In this document: positions 16,792-26,389 of the stretch, in pieces
How positions within the stretch are numbered: the stretch's first letter is position 1
Layout: the number at the start of each line of letters is the position of its first letter
Assembly (NCBI RefSeq): GCF_005502275.1
Contig: NZ_SWLZ01000001.1
Span: 124,001-188,000 of the forward strand
Direction of reading: 5' to 3'
DNA: 64,000 bases
From: Robertmurraya siralis
GTDB lineage: Bacteria > Bacillota > Bacilli > Bacillales > Cytobacillaceae
Made by a program: the position numbers and the translations under genes
Notes under the pieces: model-generated
What the model was told of the DNA's origin: nothing
The model's input: the letters and a program-made list of their open reading frames with translations, nothing else
Databases searched by the model: none

Positions 16792-17962
16792 TAATGGCGC
16801 TGATGGATTGCTTCCTCAATATTTGCAATGGATTGAGGAATGTGAGCTTCTTGTCGGAGGAGAACGCCATTTGAGCTTTTTTCCAACCTTTACAAAAGAG
16901 AAGAAAGTTGTTAAGGGTGGATTAACGTCTTTAATGGCTGAATTGCTGGAGGAAAAGAGAAATGTCGTCATATTGGCATCAGGTGATCCGCTGTTTTTTG
17001 GCTTAGGCAGTGTCCTCGCCAAGAAACTTCCTTTAGAAATATACCCCTATGCGAGTTCAATTCAATTGGCCTTTGCAAAAATGAAAGAAAGCTGGCAGGA
17101 TGCATTTATCGTCAGTTTACACGGACGCTCTATAAAGGGTTTTGCCCAGAAAATTGATGGGCGTCACAAAATAGTTGTTTTAACGGATCCAATAAACTCG
17201 CCTCAAGCGATAGCAAAGTATTTAAAACGCTTTGGCATGACAGAATATGTTGCTTTCGTAGCGGAAAATTTGCAAGGTGTGGATGAACGATGTCGCCATT
17301 TAACATTAGATGAAATGGAGCAAGCCACATTTTCGCCATTGAATGTCGTGATATTAAAACAAAGCGAGCGAGTGGAGCGTTCATCGCTAGGTATTCCCGA
17401 TCAAGCCTTTATACAACGAAAACCGGATAAAGGACTTATTACGAAAAAAGAAGTGCGAATTCTTAGTTTGCAAGAATTGAAGCTTAAAGATAATAGCATT
17501 GTGTGGGATATCGGCACTTGCACGGGCTCTGTTGCCATTGAAGCAGCGAAAATGGCACGCGAAGGTGAAGTTTATGCGATTGAAAAAAATGAAAATGATT
17601 TGCAGAACTGTTTGCAAAATCAAGTGAAACATCGTGCTGACTTTGTTGCAGTGTTAGGAAAAGCACCAGAACGTCTCGATGAATTTCCTGATCCCAATGC
17701 TATTTTTATCGGCGGCAACGGCGGCAATATGGAAGAACTATTGAAAATATGTATTTCACGCTTGCTTCCAAACGGTCGTCTCGTCATGAATATTGCCACA
17801 ATTGAAAACTTGGCAGAAGCGATGCGCCATTTAAAAACATTAGGCTGTGAAGTAACGGTCACGCAGGTGCAAATTTCAAAAAGCAAACCAATATTAAATT
17901 TGACTCGTTTTGAGCCATTAAATCCGATTTTTATTGTGAGTGCACAGAAAGGAAAAGAATGA
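16757..17962 (+). CDS. cbiET: fused CbiE-CbiT, precorrin-7 C5/C15-methyltransferase and decarboxylase
   Basis: 401 residues. The N-terminal half is CbiE-like ([31 protein letters not shown]); the C-terminal half, from about residue 210, is CbiT-like with the SAM-binding motif [19 protein letters not shown] and IFIGGNGGN. The fusion methylates C5 and C15 and removes the C12 acetate carboxyl, giving cobalt-precorrin-8. The frame begins at TTG 16757 behind GGAAAGG; ATG 16769 is a possible alternative. Overlaps cbiD by 35 bp. The fusion occurs in other Bacillus operons. Confidence 0.93.
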   Translation: MTNWMKMIGIGDNGADGLLPQYLQWIEECELLVGGERHLSFFPTFTKEKKVVKGGLTSLMAELLEEKRNVVILASGDPLFFGLGSVLAKKLPLEIYPYASSIQLAFAKMKESWQDAFIVSLHGRSIKGFAQKIDGRHKIVVLTDPINSPQAIAKYLKRFGMTEYVAFVAENLQGVDERCRHLTLDEMEQATFSPLNVVILKQSERVERSSLGIPDQAFIQRKPDKGLITKKEVRILSLQELKLKDNSIVWDIGTCTGSVAIEAAKMAREGEVYAIEKNENDLQNCLQNQVKHRADFVAVLGKAPERLDEFPDPNAIFIGGNGGNMEELLKICISRLLPNGRLVMNIATIENLAEAMRHLKTLGCEVTVTQVQISKSKPILNLTRFEPLNPIFIVSAQKGKE

Positions 17963-18666
17963 TGACGATAGGTACATTATACGGTTTGGGTGTAGGACCC
18001 GGAGATCCAGAATTAATTACTGTCAAAGCATTTCGCAAATTGCAGGAGTGTCCTGTTATTGCCTATCCGAAGAAATTAAAAGGCAGTAAATCATATGCCC
18101 ATCGAATTGTCGAAGTGTATATTAACACAGCGGAAAAAGAAATGCTCGGCTTAGTATTTCCAATGACAAAAGATGAAGATACATTAAGAATTGAGTGGGG
18201 AAGATCGGTTGATGCTATTTATCGCTATTTAGTTCAAGGAAAAGACGTTGCTTTTGTGACAGAAGGCGATCCGATGTTGTTTAGCACCTTTATTCATATT
18301 ATGAATTTAATGAAATCAAAATTCCCAGAAGTGCCAATAGAAACAGTGGCAGGAATTTCGTCCTTTAATGGCGCTGCGAATCGTTTAGGAATTCCATTGG
18401 CAGACGGGGACGAGTGTGTTGCAATGATCCCGGCGACAGAGAATATGGAGGAAATGCGAAAAGTGATTGAATCTCATCATTCAATTGTCTTTATTAAGGT
18501 TGCAAAAGTAATAGATGATATGTTGAATCTACTAGAGGAAATGAATCTATTAGAAAGGACCCATGTCGTAACAAAGGTGACCTCTGATGAAGAAGTGATC
18601 TGGAATGTCCAAGACCTTCGGGGAGCGGAGTTAAATTACCTGTCGTGCATGGTGGTGCGCAAATAA
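17959..18666 (+). CDS. cbiL: cobalt-factor II C20-methyltransferase
   Basis: 235 residues of the tetrapyrrole methylase fold: [20 protein letters not shown] at the N-terminus, [17 protein letters not shown] near 96 and [17 protein letters not shown] near 130. It adds the C20 methyl group that is later lost on ring contraction. The start overlaps the cbiET stop by 4 bp. Confidence 0.93.
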   Translation: MMTIGTLYGLGVGPGDPELITVKAFRKLQECPVIAYPKKLKGSKSYAHRIVEVYINTAEKEMLGLVFPMTKDEDTLRIEWGRSVDAIYRYLVQGKDVAFVTEGDPMLFSTFIHIMNLMKSKFPEVPIETVAGISSFNGAANRLGIPLADGDECVAMIPATENMEEMRKVIESHHSIVFIKVAKVIDDMLNLLEEMNLLERTHVVTKVTSDEEVIWNVQDLRGAELNYLSCMVVRK

Positions 18667-19448
18667 TGAAGAAAATTTGGATTATTGGAGCAGGACCAGG
18701 TGATCCGGACTTAATTACGGTAAAAGGGTTGAAGCTTTTAAAGGAAGCGGATGTAGTGATGTACACGGATTCGCTTGTTAGTGAAACATTAGTGGCAGAA
18801 GCAAAGGCATCGGCAGAAATTATCCGTACAGCTGGTATGCATCTTGAAGAAATGGTGGAAACCATTGTAGACCGAATAGATGCGGGAAAAATGGTAGTGC
18901 GCCTCCATACAGGTGATCCGGCAATGTACGGAGCAACGATGGAGCAGGTTGCCTTACTAAAACAACATGGTATTACATATGAGGTGATCCCAGGTGTCAG
19001 CTCTGTTTTTGCTTCCGCTGCTGCAGTAGGGGCTGAGCTAACGATTCCCGATTTAACACAAACCCTTATTTTAACAAGGGCAGAGGGGCGTACCCCTGTA
19101 CCAGAACGTGAAAGACTGCAAGAATTAGCGAAGCATCATTGTACGATTGCGATGTTTTTAAGTGCTACTTTAACTAAAAAAATTATGAAAGAATTGCAGT
19201 TGGCTGGTTGGGCTGACAATACACCAGTTGCTGTCGTTCAGCGGGCATCTTGGCCAGATCAAAAAATTGTTCGTACCACACTGATTGAATTAGATGAGGC
19301 GATGCGCGTCAATGGTATTAGGAAACATGCAATGATTTTAGCTGGTTGGGCTTTGGATCCGAATATTCATGAAAAGGAATACCGTTCGAGATTATATGAT
19401 AAAACCTTTACTCACGGTTTTCGAAAAGGTGTGAAGACCAATGATTAG
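18666..19448 (+). CDS. cbiF: cobalt-precorrin-4 C11-methyltransferase
   Basis: 260 residues: IIGAGPGDPDLITVKGL, RLHTGDPAMYGATMEQ and EVIPGVSSVFASAAAVGAEL mark a CobM/CbiF methylase. I chose ATG 18666, whose first base is the last base of the cbiL stop codon; a longer frame from 18645 lies inside cbiL. Product is cobalt-precorrin-5A, the substrate of CbiG. Confidence 0.94.
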   Translation: MKKIWIIGAGPGDPDLITVKGLKLLKEADVVMYTDSLVSETLVAEAKASAEIIRTAGMHLEEMVETIVDRIDAGKMVVRLHTGDPAMYGATMEQVALLKQHGITYEVIPGVSSVFASAAAVGAELTIPDLTQTLILTRAEGRTPVPERERLQELAKHHCTIAMFLSATLTKKIMKELQLAGWADNTPVAVVQRASWPDQKIVRTTLIELDEAMRVNGIRKHAMILAGWALDPNIHEKEYRSRLYDKTFTHGFRKGVKTND

Positions 19449-20571
19449 CTTGCGCGAGGGTGTGATCTCGACTATTGCAAAACGAAAACCGTATGCCCTT
19501 GTTGCCATTACAAAACATGGAGTGGAGAATGCGAGGCGCTATACGGAAATTTTTCCATATGCTGATCTTTATTATATGAAGAAATTTGCCTATGGAGATG
19601 AGGATGAGCGTCAAATTCAATTGTTTGATGGCACGGTGCGCTTATTGCTACCAGCGCTGTTTCAGCATTATAAAGGGATTATCTGTATTATATCGCTCGG
19701 CGCGGTTGTGCGCATGATTGCTCCATTATTAAAAGATAAAAAGAAAGATCCTGCTGTGCTCGTAGTTGATGATAAAGGTCAGTACGTCATCAGCGTTTTA
19801 TCTGGTCATATCGGTGGAGCTAATGCTTTAGCGGGAGAATTGGCCCGTGCAATTGGAGCGTTATCTGTCATCACAACAGCTTCAGATGTCCAAAAGACGA
19901 TCCCTGTTGATTTATTTGGAGCACAATTTGGCTGGATGTGGGATAGTGACGAGAAGCTGACACCTGTAAGTGCAGCAGTTGTAAATGAAGAGCATGTTGC
20001 GATCGTTCAAGAAGCAGGAGAAAAAGAGTGGTGGATATACGATCATCCAATGCCGGCTCATCTAAAACTTTATCCTTCCACAAAAGCAGCAATTGAAGCA
20101 AAGCCAGCAGCAACTCTTCTTATTACCGATCGTCTAATTGCTCCGCATGAAGAAGTATTGCTTGAAAACGGAGTCGTCTATCGACCAAAATCCCTTGTTT
20201 TGGGAATCGGCTGTAATCGGGGAACGAAAGTTGAGGAACTTGAGCAAGTGGTGAGGGACACATTAACCGCGTTAAACTTAAGTATAAAAAGTGTTAAGGC
20301 AGTTGCCTCCATCGATTTAAAGAAAGATGAACAAGGGTTACTTGCGCTAACAGCAAAGCATAATTGGTCATTTGTTACTTACAGTGCAATTGAACTGAAT
20401 GAAATGCCGATACAAAACCGCTCGGAAACAGTTTATAAATATACTGGTGCATACGGAGTTAGTGAGCCGGCAGCGCTGCGTTATGCGCGTGCGAAATCAT
20501 TAGTATTAGAGAAAAAGAAAAGCGGAAATGTAACCATCTCTGTTGCACGCATTAATTTTGAGGAGGGCTAA
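19441..20571 (+). CDS. cbiG: cobalt-precorrin-5A hydrolase
   Basis: 376 residues. The N-terminal part has CIISLGAVVRMIAPLL and VISVLSGHIGGANALAGELA, the catalytic region that opens the lactone and releases acetaldehyde. The C-terminal domain begins near SLVLGIGCNRGTKVEELEQ and includes ASIDLKKDEQGLLALT. Overlaps cbiF by 8 bp. Confidence 0.93.
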   Translation: MISLREGVISTIAKRKPYALVAITKHGVENARRYTEIFPYADLYYMKKFAYGDEDERQIQLFDGTVRLLLPALFQHYKGIICIISLGAVVRMIAPLLKDKKKDPAVLVVDDKGQYVISVLSGHIGGANALAGELARAIGALSVITTASDVQKTIPVDLFGAQFGWMWDSDEKLTPVSAAVVNEEHVAIVQEAGEKEWWIYDHPMPAHLKLYPSTKAAIEAKPAATLLITDRLIAPHEEVLLENGVVYRPKSLVLGIGCNRGTKVEELEQVVRDTLTALNLSIKSVKAVASIDLKKDEQGLLALTAKHNWSFVTYSAIELNEMPIQNRSETVYKYTGAYGVSEPAALRYARAKSLVLEKKKSGNVTISVARINFEEG

Positions 20572-20572
20572 A

Positions 20573-21940
20573 ATGAATCGTTTTGTGCTGGCAGGTACAG
20601 GAAGCGGAGTTGGAAAAACAACATTTACGATTGGAATGATGCGTGCATTGATGAAGCGTGGTTTCAATGTCCAAGGATTTAAATGTGGACCGGACTATAT
20701 TGATCCTACTTATCATACCGCGGTTACAAAGCGCCCTTCTCGAAATATTGATAGTTTCATGATGTCGGCAGAAGTTGTTCGTGCAATTGTTGCTAGAGCC
20801 AGTGGAGAAGCGAATATTGCGATGATTGAAGGAGTAATGGGTTTTTATGACGGGAAATCGCCATTATCCAATGAAGGCTCTGCTGCCCATATAAGTGAAA
20901 TAACTGAAAGTCCAGTGATTTTAATCGTGAATGGGGCGAGCATGGCAAGGAGTGTCGCTGCTGTCGTGAAAGGTTTTCAGTTGCTCGATGAGAAATCAAA
21001 TATTGTGGGCGTTCTGGTTAATCAGTTGGGAAGCAGAAGCCATTATGAAATTGTAAAAACGGCAATTGAAAAGGAATGTGGGATCCCTGTTGTCGGTTAT
21101 TTGCAAAAGGGGGCGGTGGACCCATTGCCAAGTCGTCATTTAGGATTAGTTCCAGCAATTGAGCGTGGTGATCTAGATGATTATTTTGCTCGTCTTGCCG
21201 AGGCGATTGAGGAGACCGTCGATCTCGAGCTTTTATTAAAAATTACGAAGGCGGAACCTATCGAAGTTTTTTCCTCTATTTTTGATGCCCAAACAGAGAG
21301 GAAGCCTGTTCATATTGCGGTAGCAAAAGACTCAGCCTTTAATTTCTACTATGAGGAAAACTTTGAACTCCTCCGCGCATATGGGGCTAAATTACATTTC
21401 TTTTCCCCGCTGCAAAATGAGGTGGTTCCCGATGTTGCACAAGCACTGTATATTGGTGGGGGATTTCCGGAAGAATTTGCTGCACGCTTAGCAGAAAACG
21501 AAGCAACAAAACGGTCCATTCGCTTCGCTATCGAAAGTGGTCTCCCAACATTGGCAGAATGCGGTGGGTTTATGTACTTAACCGAGGAAATTATTAATCG
21601 CAGTGGAGAACCTTATTCGATGGTTGGAGTGATACCTGGGCGTGTACGGATGCAGGAGAAGCTGGCCGCCCTTGGCTATCGTGAAATTACAGGGCTTGCT
21701 GGAAACTTCTTAATTGGGGAAGGAGAAACGGCAAAGGGGCATGAATTCCACTATTCCCAATATGAAGGAGAGTATACAACACCCGCATATTTTAATAAAG
21801 GGCGTTTTCGTGCTCGACAAGAAGGCTACCTTTATAAAAATCTTGTTGCTGGATATACCCATTTTCATTTTGCTTCGAACCCAAAGTTAGTGGAAAATTG
21901 GTTAACTGCGTCGCATTCAAAATTTAGCAATATCAATTAA
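20573..21940 (+). CDS. cbiA: cobyrinate a,c-diamide synthase
   Basis: 455 residues. The N-terminal P-loop is AGTGSGVGKTTFTIGMMRAL; the C-terminal class I glutamine amidotransferase domain shows the cysteine in LPTLAECGGFMYLTEEI near 333 and GYTHFHFASNP at the end. It amidates the a and c side chains using glutamine and ATP. The start at 20573 follows GGAGGG; the longer frame from 20543 would extend into cbiG. Last gene of the first block, with 94 bp before sirC. Confidence 0.95.
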   Translation: MNRFVLAGTGSGVGKTTFTIGMMRALMKRGFNVQGFKCGPDYIDPTYHTAVTKRPSRNIDSFMMSAEVVRAIVARASGEANIAMIEGVMGFYDGKSPLSNEGSAAHISEITESPVILIVNGASMARSVAAVVKGFQLLDEKSNIVGVLVNQLGSRSHYEIVKTAIEKECGIPVVGYLQKGAVDPLPSRHLGLVPAIERGDLDDYFARLAEAIEETVDLELLLKITKAEPIEVFSSIFDAQTERKPVHIAVAKDSAFNFYYEENFELLRAYGAKLHFFSPLQNEVVPDVAQALYIGGGFPEEFAARLAENEATKRSIRFAIESGLPTLAECGGFMYLTEEIINRSGEPYSMVGVIPGRVRMQEKLAALGYREITGLAGNFLIGEGETAKGHEFHYSQYEGEYTTPAYFNKGRFRARQEGYLYKNLVAGYTHFHFASNPKLVENWLTASHSKFSNIN

Positions 21941-22034
21941 AATAGATTATTTATTCTATCTGAACTTAAATTTATCCGGGTATAGTCCCTTATGATATGT
22001 AAATTAATTAAACTATGAGTTTGGAGGGATGTAA

Positions 22035-22664
22035 ATGAATTATTTCCCGTTGTTGATGAATATCGACTTTAAAAAGGTGGTAATAGTTGGCGGTGGACAT
22101 GTTGCTCGCCAAAAAGTCGAAGCGTTACTACCGACTAAAGCACAATTAATAGTAGTTAGTCCAAAGATAACGGAAACATTACAACGCTATGTTCATGAAG
22201 GTTTTGTTACTTGGAGAAACAAAGAGTTTGAACCGGCTGATTTAGATGACGCATCCCTTATTTTTGCTGTTACGGATGATGAAGAAGTTAATAATGCGGT
22301 TGAGGAAGCTGCCCAGCATTGGCAACTGCTTAGTCGTGCCGATGCAAAAGGGCGCGTTGATTTCATCAATCCAGCCGTTGTTCGGCGCGGTGAATTTGTG
22401 GTCACCGTTTCGACATCTGGTGCAAGTCCAGGTTTAACACGTAAGATGAAAGCGGAGTTGGAAGAACAATTTGGTGAACCATATGCGGAGTACGTTTTCT
22501 TTTTAAAGCAAGCGCGCAAGCAAATTTTAAGATTATTTTCAGGCGAAAAGAAAAAGCAGCTGCTTGCAGATTTGTTGGAACCACAAGTTTTGCAGTGGAT
22601 TGAACAAGGAGAAAAGGAAAAATGTAATGCATGGTTACAACAAAAGATAGGAGAACAACAGTGA
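22035..22664 (+). CDS. sirC: precorrin-2 dehydrogenase
   Basis: 209 residues. The NAD-binding motif VVIVGGGHVARQKVEALL is near the N-terminus, FAVTDDEEVN near 77, and VTVSTSGASPGLTRKMK near 122 is characteristic of SirC/YlnF/CysG-B. It oxidises precorrin-2 to sirohydrochlorin, the substrate of the cobaltochelatase CbiX encoded further on. Its stop overlaps the sumT start (GTGA). Confidence 0.94.
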   Translation: MNYFPLLMNIDFKKVVIVGGGHVARQKVEALLPTKAQLIVVSPKITETLQRYVHEGFVTWRNKEFEPADLDDASLIFAVTDDEEVNNAVEEAAQHWQLLSRADAKGRVDFINPAVVRRGEFVVTVSTSGASPGLTRKMKAELEEQFGEPYAEYVFFLKQARKQILRLFSGEKKKQLLADLLEPQVLQWIEQGEKEKCNAWLQQKIGEQQ

Positions 22665-23422
22665 GCGGATATGTTTATATTGTAGGTGCTGGTCCTGGAG
22701 ACCCTAAATTATTGACGATTCGGGGACTGGAGTGTCTTCAAATTGCTGATGTGATTTTATATGATCGCTTAGTAAATCCTCAGTTATTAACACATGCGAA
22801 GGCGAGTGCTGAACTCATTTATTGCGGGAAAGAACCGGGAAAACATAGGCTCATTCAAGAAGAAATTCATCGTATTCTTATTGAGCAGGCTAAGCTAGGC
22901 AAGCAAGTAGTACGCCTTAAAGGCGGGGATCCCTTTGTCTTTGGTCGCGGAGCGGAAGAAGCAGCGATTTTACGGGAAGAGAATATTCCTTATGAAGTCG
23001 TTCCTGGAATAACTGCTGGAATTGCCGCCCCTGCCTATGCGGGCATCCCTGTTACACACCGTGATCATGGTGCAAGCTATGCCATTGTTACAGGTCATGG
23101 ACGAGCAGAAAAAGGAGAAGACTTTTTAAATTGGTCCGCACTTGCGCAAATTGATACGGTTGCTTTCTATATGAGTATTGGAAATATTGCCCACATTGCA
23201 AACAGCTTAATCCATTACGGCAAAAACGAAAAAACGCCTGTAGCTGTTATTGAATGGGGGACAACTGAAAAGCAACGAACGATTACGGGAACGCTTGCCA
23301 CTATTGCTGAAGATATACGAAAACACGACATTACCAATCCTTCCCTTGTTTTAGTCGGGGATGTGGTTCAGCTAAGGGAGCAGATTGCCTGGTTTGCAGA
23401 GAAGGAGCAAGAATTATGCTAG
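22661..23422 (+). CDS. sumT: uroporphyrinogen-III C-methyltransferase
   Basis: 253 residues from GTG 22661 (overlapping the sirC stop, behind AGGAGA). IVGAGPGDPKLLTIRGLECL, RLKGGDPFVFGRGAEEA and EVVPGITAGIAAPAYAGIPV are the hallmark methylase motifs. It makes precorrin-2 from uroporphyrinogen III, so the operon supplies its own precursor. The same gene is called cobA or cysG-A elsewhere. Confidence 0.95.
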   Translation: MSGYVYIVGAGPGDPKLLTIRGLECLQIADVILYDRLVNPQLLTHAKASAELIYCGKEPGKHRLIQEEIHRILIEQAKLGKQVVRLKGGDPFVFGRGAEEAAILREENIPYEVVPGITAGIAAPAYAGIPVTHRDHGASYAIVTGHGRAEKGEDFLNWSALAQIDTVAFYMSIGNIAHIANSLIHYGKNEKTPVAVIEWGTTEKQRTITGTLATIAEDIRKHDITNPSLVLVGDVVQLREQIAWFAEKEQELC

Positions 23423-23970
23423 AAATTCTAAAAAAACGTCGAGCAGTTCGTCAATTTGACACACGTGAGGTGGAACGCTCAAAAATCGAGGCATTACTAG
23501 AAGCTGCCACATACGCCCCTAATGATCGAATGAGAGAGCCTTGGCATTTTTATGTACTGCAAGGTGACAGTTTAAAAGGTTATAGAGAAGTGGCGCTGCA
23601 TTATCTCCAAAAGCGTTTTCCGACCAAACCTCATTTAGTGGAGAGCTCAATGGCTGCTATTACGAAAACGCCGCTTGTTATCGTCGCGACTTCTGCTATT
23701 GTCACTGGTGATGAGGGAGCAACAAAAGATAATACATTTGCTGTTAGTTGCGCCATCATGTCGATGTGGTTAATGGCCGAACAGCTAGGGCTAGGAATGG
23801 TATGGCGAACTCGCGGAGTTGGTTTAGTTCATGATACGGCATTGCATACGTTTATTGGTGCGACTGATGAAGAGCAATTAGTAGGAACATTGTGCATAGG
23901 CTATCCAGCTGAAGAGATCACCTCCCCGAAAAAACGCACTTCGTATACAGAAAAAACAACATGGCTTTAA
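23416..23970 (+). CDS. cbiY: nitroreductase-family flavoprotein of the cobalamin operon (CbiY-like)
   Basis: 184 residues of the nitroreductase fold, with KRRAVRQFDTREV at the N-terminus for FMN binding and EQLGLGMVWRTRG near 125. B. megaterium has a gene of this type, cbiY, at the same place before btuR; its role is not established. It might be related to the BluB branch that makes dimethylbenzimidazole, but I see no decisive motif. It overlaps sumT by 7 bp, which ties it firmly to the pathway. Confidence 0.8.
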   Translation: MLEILKKRRAVRQFDTREVERSKIEALLEAATYAPNDRMREPWHFYVLQGDSLKGYREVALHYLQKRFPTKPHLVESSMAAITKTPLVIVATSAIVTGDEGATKDNTFAVSCAIMSMWLMAEQLGLGMVWRTRGVGLVHDTALHTFIGATDEEQLVGTLCIGYPAEEITSPKKRTSYTEKTTWL

Positions 23971-23982
23971 GGAGGCATAAGC

Positions 23983-24522
23983 ATGGCAGGTCAGGGGATG
24001 GTGTTAGTTTATACCGGAGATGGTAAGGGAAAAACGACTGCTTCCCTCGGCATTGCGTTAAGGGCAATCGGCCGTGGAATGACGGTTAAGTATTTTCAAT
24101 TTATTAAATCTCCGGAACGTACATATGGGGAGCAAATCGCTCTAAGAAAATTAGGGGTTGAGACGATTCAATTAGGTGTTGGCTTTACATGGACGAAAAC
24201 ACCTGAGGAGCATCGGACCGCCCTCTTACAAGCATGGCAGCTCGTAAAGACGGAGCTGCAAAATGAAACGACTGATTTATTAGTATTAGATGAATTGAAT
24301 AATGCGCTTGCGATCACCCGTTTTCCTGTTAATGACGTTTTGCCGCTGCAAGAAGTTGTAAAGGCAATCAAGGACCGCCCGAAAAAAATGCATCTTGTCA
24401 TCACTGGGCGCAATGCCCATCCAGCGATTCTTGCACTAGCCGATTTAGTGTCAACGATCGAAGCGACGAAGCATTATTACAGCGAACAAAACATTAACGC
24501 TTTAAAAGGATTAGAGTTTTGA
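23983..24522 (+). CDS. btuR: cob(I)yrinic acid a,c-diamide adenosyltransferase
   Basis: 179 residues. The P-loop LVYTGDGKGKTTASLGIALR and LLVLDELNNAL are diagnostic of the CobO/BtuR/CobA class. It transfers the 5'-deoxyadenosyl group from ATP to the corrin cobalt, just after CbiA in the pathway. AAGGAGG lies upstream; co-transcribed with cbiY at 12 bp. Confidence 0.95.
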   Translation: MAGQGMVLVYTGDGKGKTTASLGIALRAIGRGMTVKYFQFIKSPERTYGEQIALRKLGVETIQLGVGFTWTKTPEEHRTALLQAWQLVKTELQNETTDLLVLDELNNALAITRFPVNDVLPLQEVVKAIKDRPKKMHLVITGRNAHPAILALADLVSTIEATKHYYSEQNINALKGLEF

Positions 24523-24560
24523 AAAAAAGCAGGTGTTAAGGAGGTACTATTATTCCTAAA

Positions 24561-25601
24561 ATGACAAAGACACGTTTTATGCTACTACTGTGGATATTGG
24601 TAGGAGTCCTGCTTATTTCAATAACCTTTGCGGTAATGTTAGGATCTGTCGGGATAACTCCTCGAATCATTTGGGAAATTCTCTTTGCAAAGCTGGGTAT
24701 CCCAGTCGAGACATCGGCATCGAGAGCACAAGCCATTATTATTTGGGAAATTCGATTACCGCGGGTGTTATTAGCCGCACTTGTTGGTGCTTCCCTTGCT
24801 ATTTGCGGGGCAGCGATTCAAGCACTAGTGAAAAATTCGATTGCAGACCCATATATTTTAGGGGTTTCTTCAGGAGCATCAGTCGGAGCGACTGTCGTTA
24901 TTTTATTAGGTGCATTTAGTGCCCTTGGGATGTATGCTTTATCGTTAGCTGCGTTTTTAGGAGCAATCTCTGCTGTTGCAATGGTATTTTTGTTGGCACG
25001 AGTGAATGGAAGAACTTCAGTTATCCGCCTTCTGCTGGCAGGAATTGCGATTTCGATGGTGTTTTCTGCTATCACCAATTTTATGCTGATGATGTCGAAG
25101 CAGCAAGGGGGAATCCAAGCGGTTATGCATTGGATGCTCGGCAGCTTAGCTGGAGCGAAATGGTCAAATATTGCCATTCCGTTTGGTACATTGCTCGTTG
25201 TGTTTATTTTATTATTTATGAACTACCGCCAGCTTAACGCCTTGCTTCTGGGGGAAGAATCGGCTGGAACACTTGGGGTCAATATTGATCGCTTTCGAAT
25301 TTTTATCATTATTTTTGTTTCACTACTAACTGGAGTTGTTGTTGCAGTCAGTGGCAGCATTGGCTTTGTTGGCTTAATTATTCCACATTTAGTTCGGATG
25401 GTCGTCGGTTCTAATTATAAGTACGTTCTTCCAACTAGTGCCCTCGTTGGTTCGATTTTTTTAGTTTGGGCAGACATGGTTGCCCGTATCGTTATAGCGC
25501 CTGAAGAAATGCCGATTGGGATTATTACTGCTGTTTGCGGAGGGCCTTTCTTTATTTGGATGCTGAGAAAGAGACGATATTCTTTTGGGGAAGGTGAGTG
25601 A
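24561..25601 (+). CDS. btuC: FecCD-family ABC permease, probably for corrinoids
   Basis: 346 residues, about ten membrane segments, with family motifs RLPRVLLAALVGASLAICGA near 58, DPYILGVSSGASVGA near 95, and GFVGLIIPHLVRM near 280. Position inside the cobalamin operon favours vitamin B12 or cobinamide over iron siderophores. The ATG at 24561 is 16 nt from AAGGAGG, an unusually long gap; an in-frame ATT at 24552 has ideal 7-nt spacing and may be the true start. Confidence 0.85.
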   Translation: MTKTRFMLLLWILVGVLLISITFAVMLGSVGITPRIIWEILFAKLGIPVETSASRAQAIIIWEIRLPRVLLAALVGASLAICGAAIQALVKNSIADPYILGVSSGASVGATVVILLGAFSALGMYALSLAAFLGAISAVAMVFLLARVNGRTSVIRLLLAGIAISMVFSAITNFMLMMSKQQGGIQAVMHWMLGSLAGAKWSNIAIPFGTLLVVFILLFMNYRQLNALLLGEESAGTLGVNIDRFRIFIIIFVSLLTGVVVAVSGSIGFVGLIIPHLVRMVVGSNYKYVLPTSALVGSIFLVWADMVARIVIAPEEMPIGIITAVCGGPFFIWMLRKRRYSFGEGE

Positions 25602-26368
25602 TCTTGCTTCAAGTGGAAAGTATTTCTTATTCAATATCGGACAAGCAAATTCTCGATGATATTTCTTTTTCGGTTGCTCAAGGTCAATTTATCGGTGTTA
25701 TTGGGCCGAATGGAAGCGGTAAATCAACGATGTTAAAGATCATCTACCGCCATTTAAAGCAAACAAGCGGTCTTGTAACCTTGTTTGAGAAAGATCTTCT
25801 TCAATTCCCTCAAAAAGAATTGGCTCAAAATATTGCAGTCGTCAGTCAAGAAGCTCCAGTTCTTTTTGATTTTACCGTAAAAGAGCTAGTGATGATGGGA
25901 AGAACACCATATAAAAAATGGCTGGCAAGCGATAAGAATGAGGATTATGCAATTGTGAGTGATAGCATGCGCTTGGCTAATATTACTCATTTAGCAAATC
26001 GTTATTTTAGTGAATTATCTGGTGGGGAAAAGAAACGAGTTTTGCTCGCCCGTGCTCTTGCTCAGCAAGCCAATATATTAATTCTAGATGAGCCAACAAA
26101 TCATTTAGATATTGAGCATCAATATCAATTAATGGACTTGGTTCGAGAGTTGCCAATCACGATTGTTGCAGCGCTTCATGATCTGAATTTAGCGGCTGGG
26201 TATTGTGATGAACTGCTCGTGATGAAGGACGGCGCTCTCTTCCAGTCTGGAACTCCAGAAGAAGTGCTAACGAAAGAGACGTTGCAAGAGGTGTTTCGTG
26301 TCAATGCATTCGTTTCGAAAAATCCATTCACGGAGAAATTGCATCTATTTTTCTATACGGAACAGTAA
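25598..26368 (+). CDS. btuD: corrinoid ABC transporter ATPase
   Basis: 256 residues with Walker A GPNGSGKST, signature LSGGEKKRVLLARAL, Walker B ILILDEPTNHLD and the H-loop in AALHDLNLAAGYCDEL. FecE/BtuD type. GTG 25598 overlaps the btuC stop by 4 bp behind GGGGAAGG. Works as a dimer with the membrane permease. Confidence 0.87.
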   Translation: MILLQVESISYSISDKQILDDISFSVAQGQFIGVIGPNGSGKSTMLKIIYRHLKQTSGLVTLFEKDLLQFPQKELAQNIAVVSQEAPVLFDFTVKELVMMGRTPYKKWLASDKNEDYAIVSDSMRLANITHLANRYFSELSGGEKKRVLLARALAQQANILILDEPTNHLDIEHQYQLMDLVRELPITIVAALHDLNLAAGYCDELLVMKDGALFQSGTPEEVLTKETLQEVFRVNAFVSKNPFTEKLHLFFYTEQ

Positions 26369-26389
26369 ATAGAAATGAGGATATAAAAT

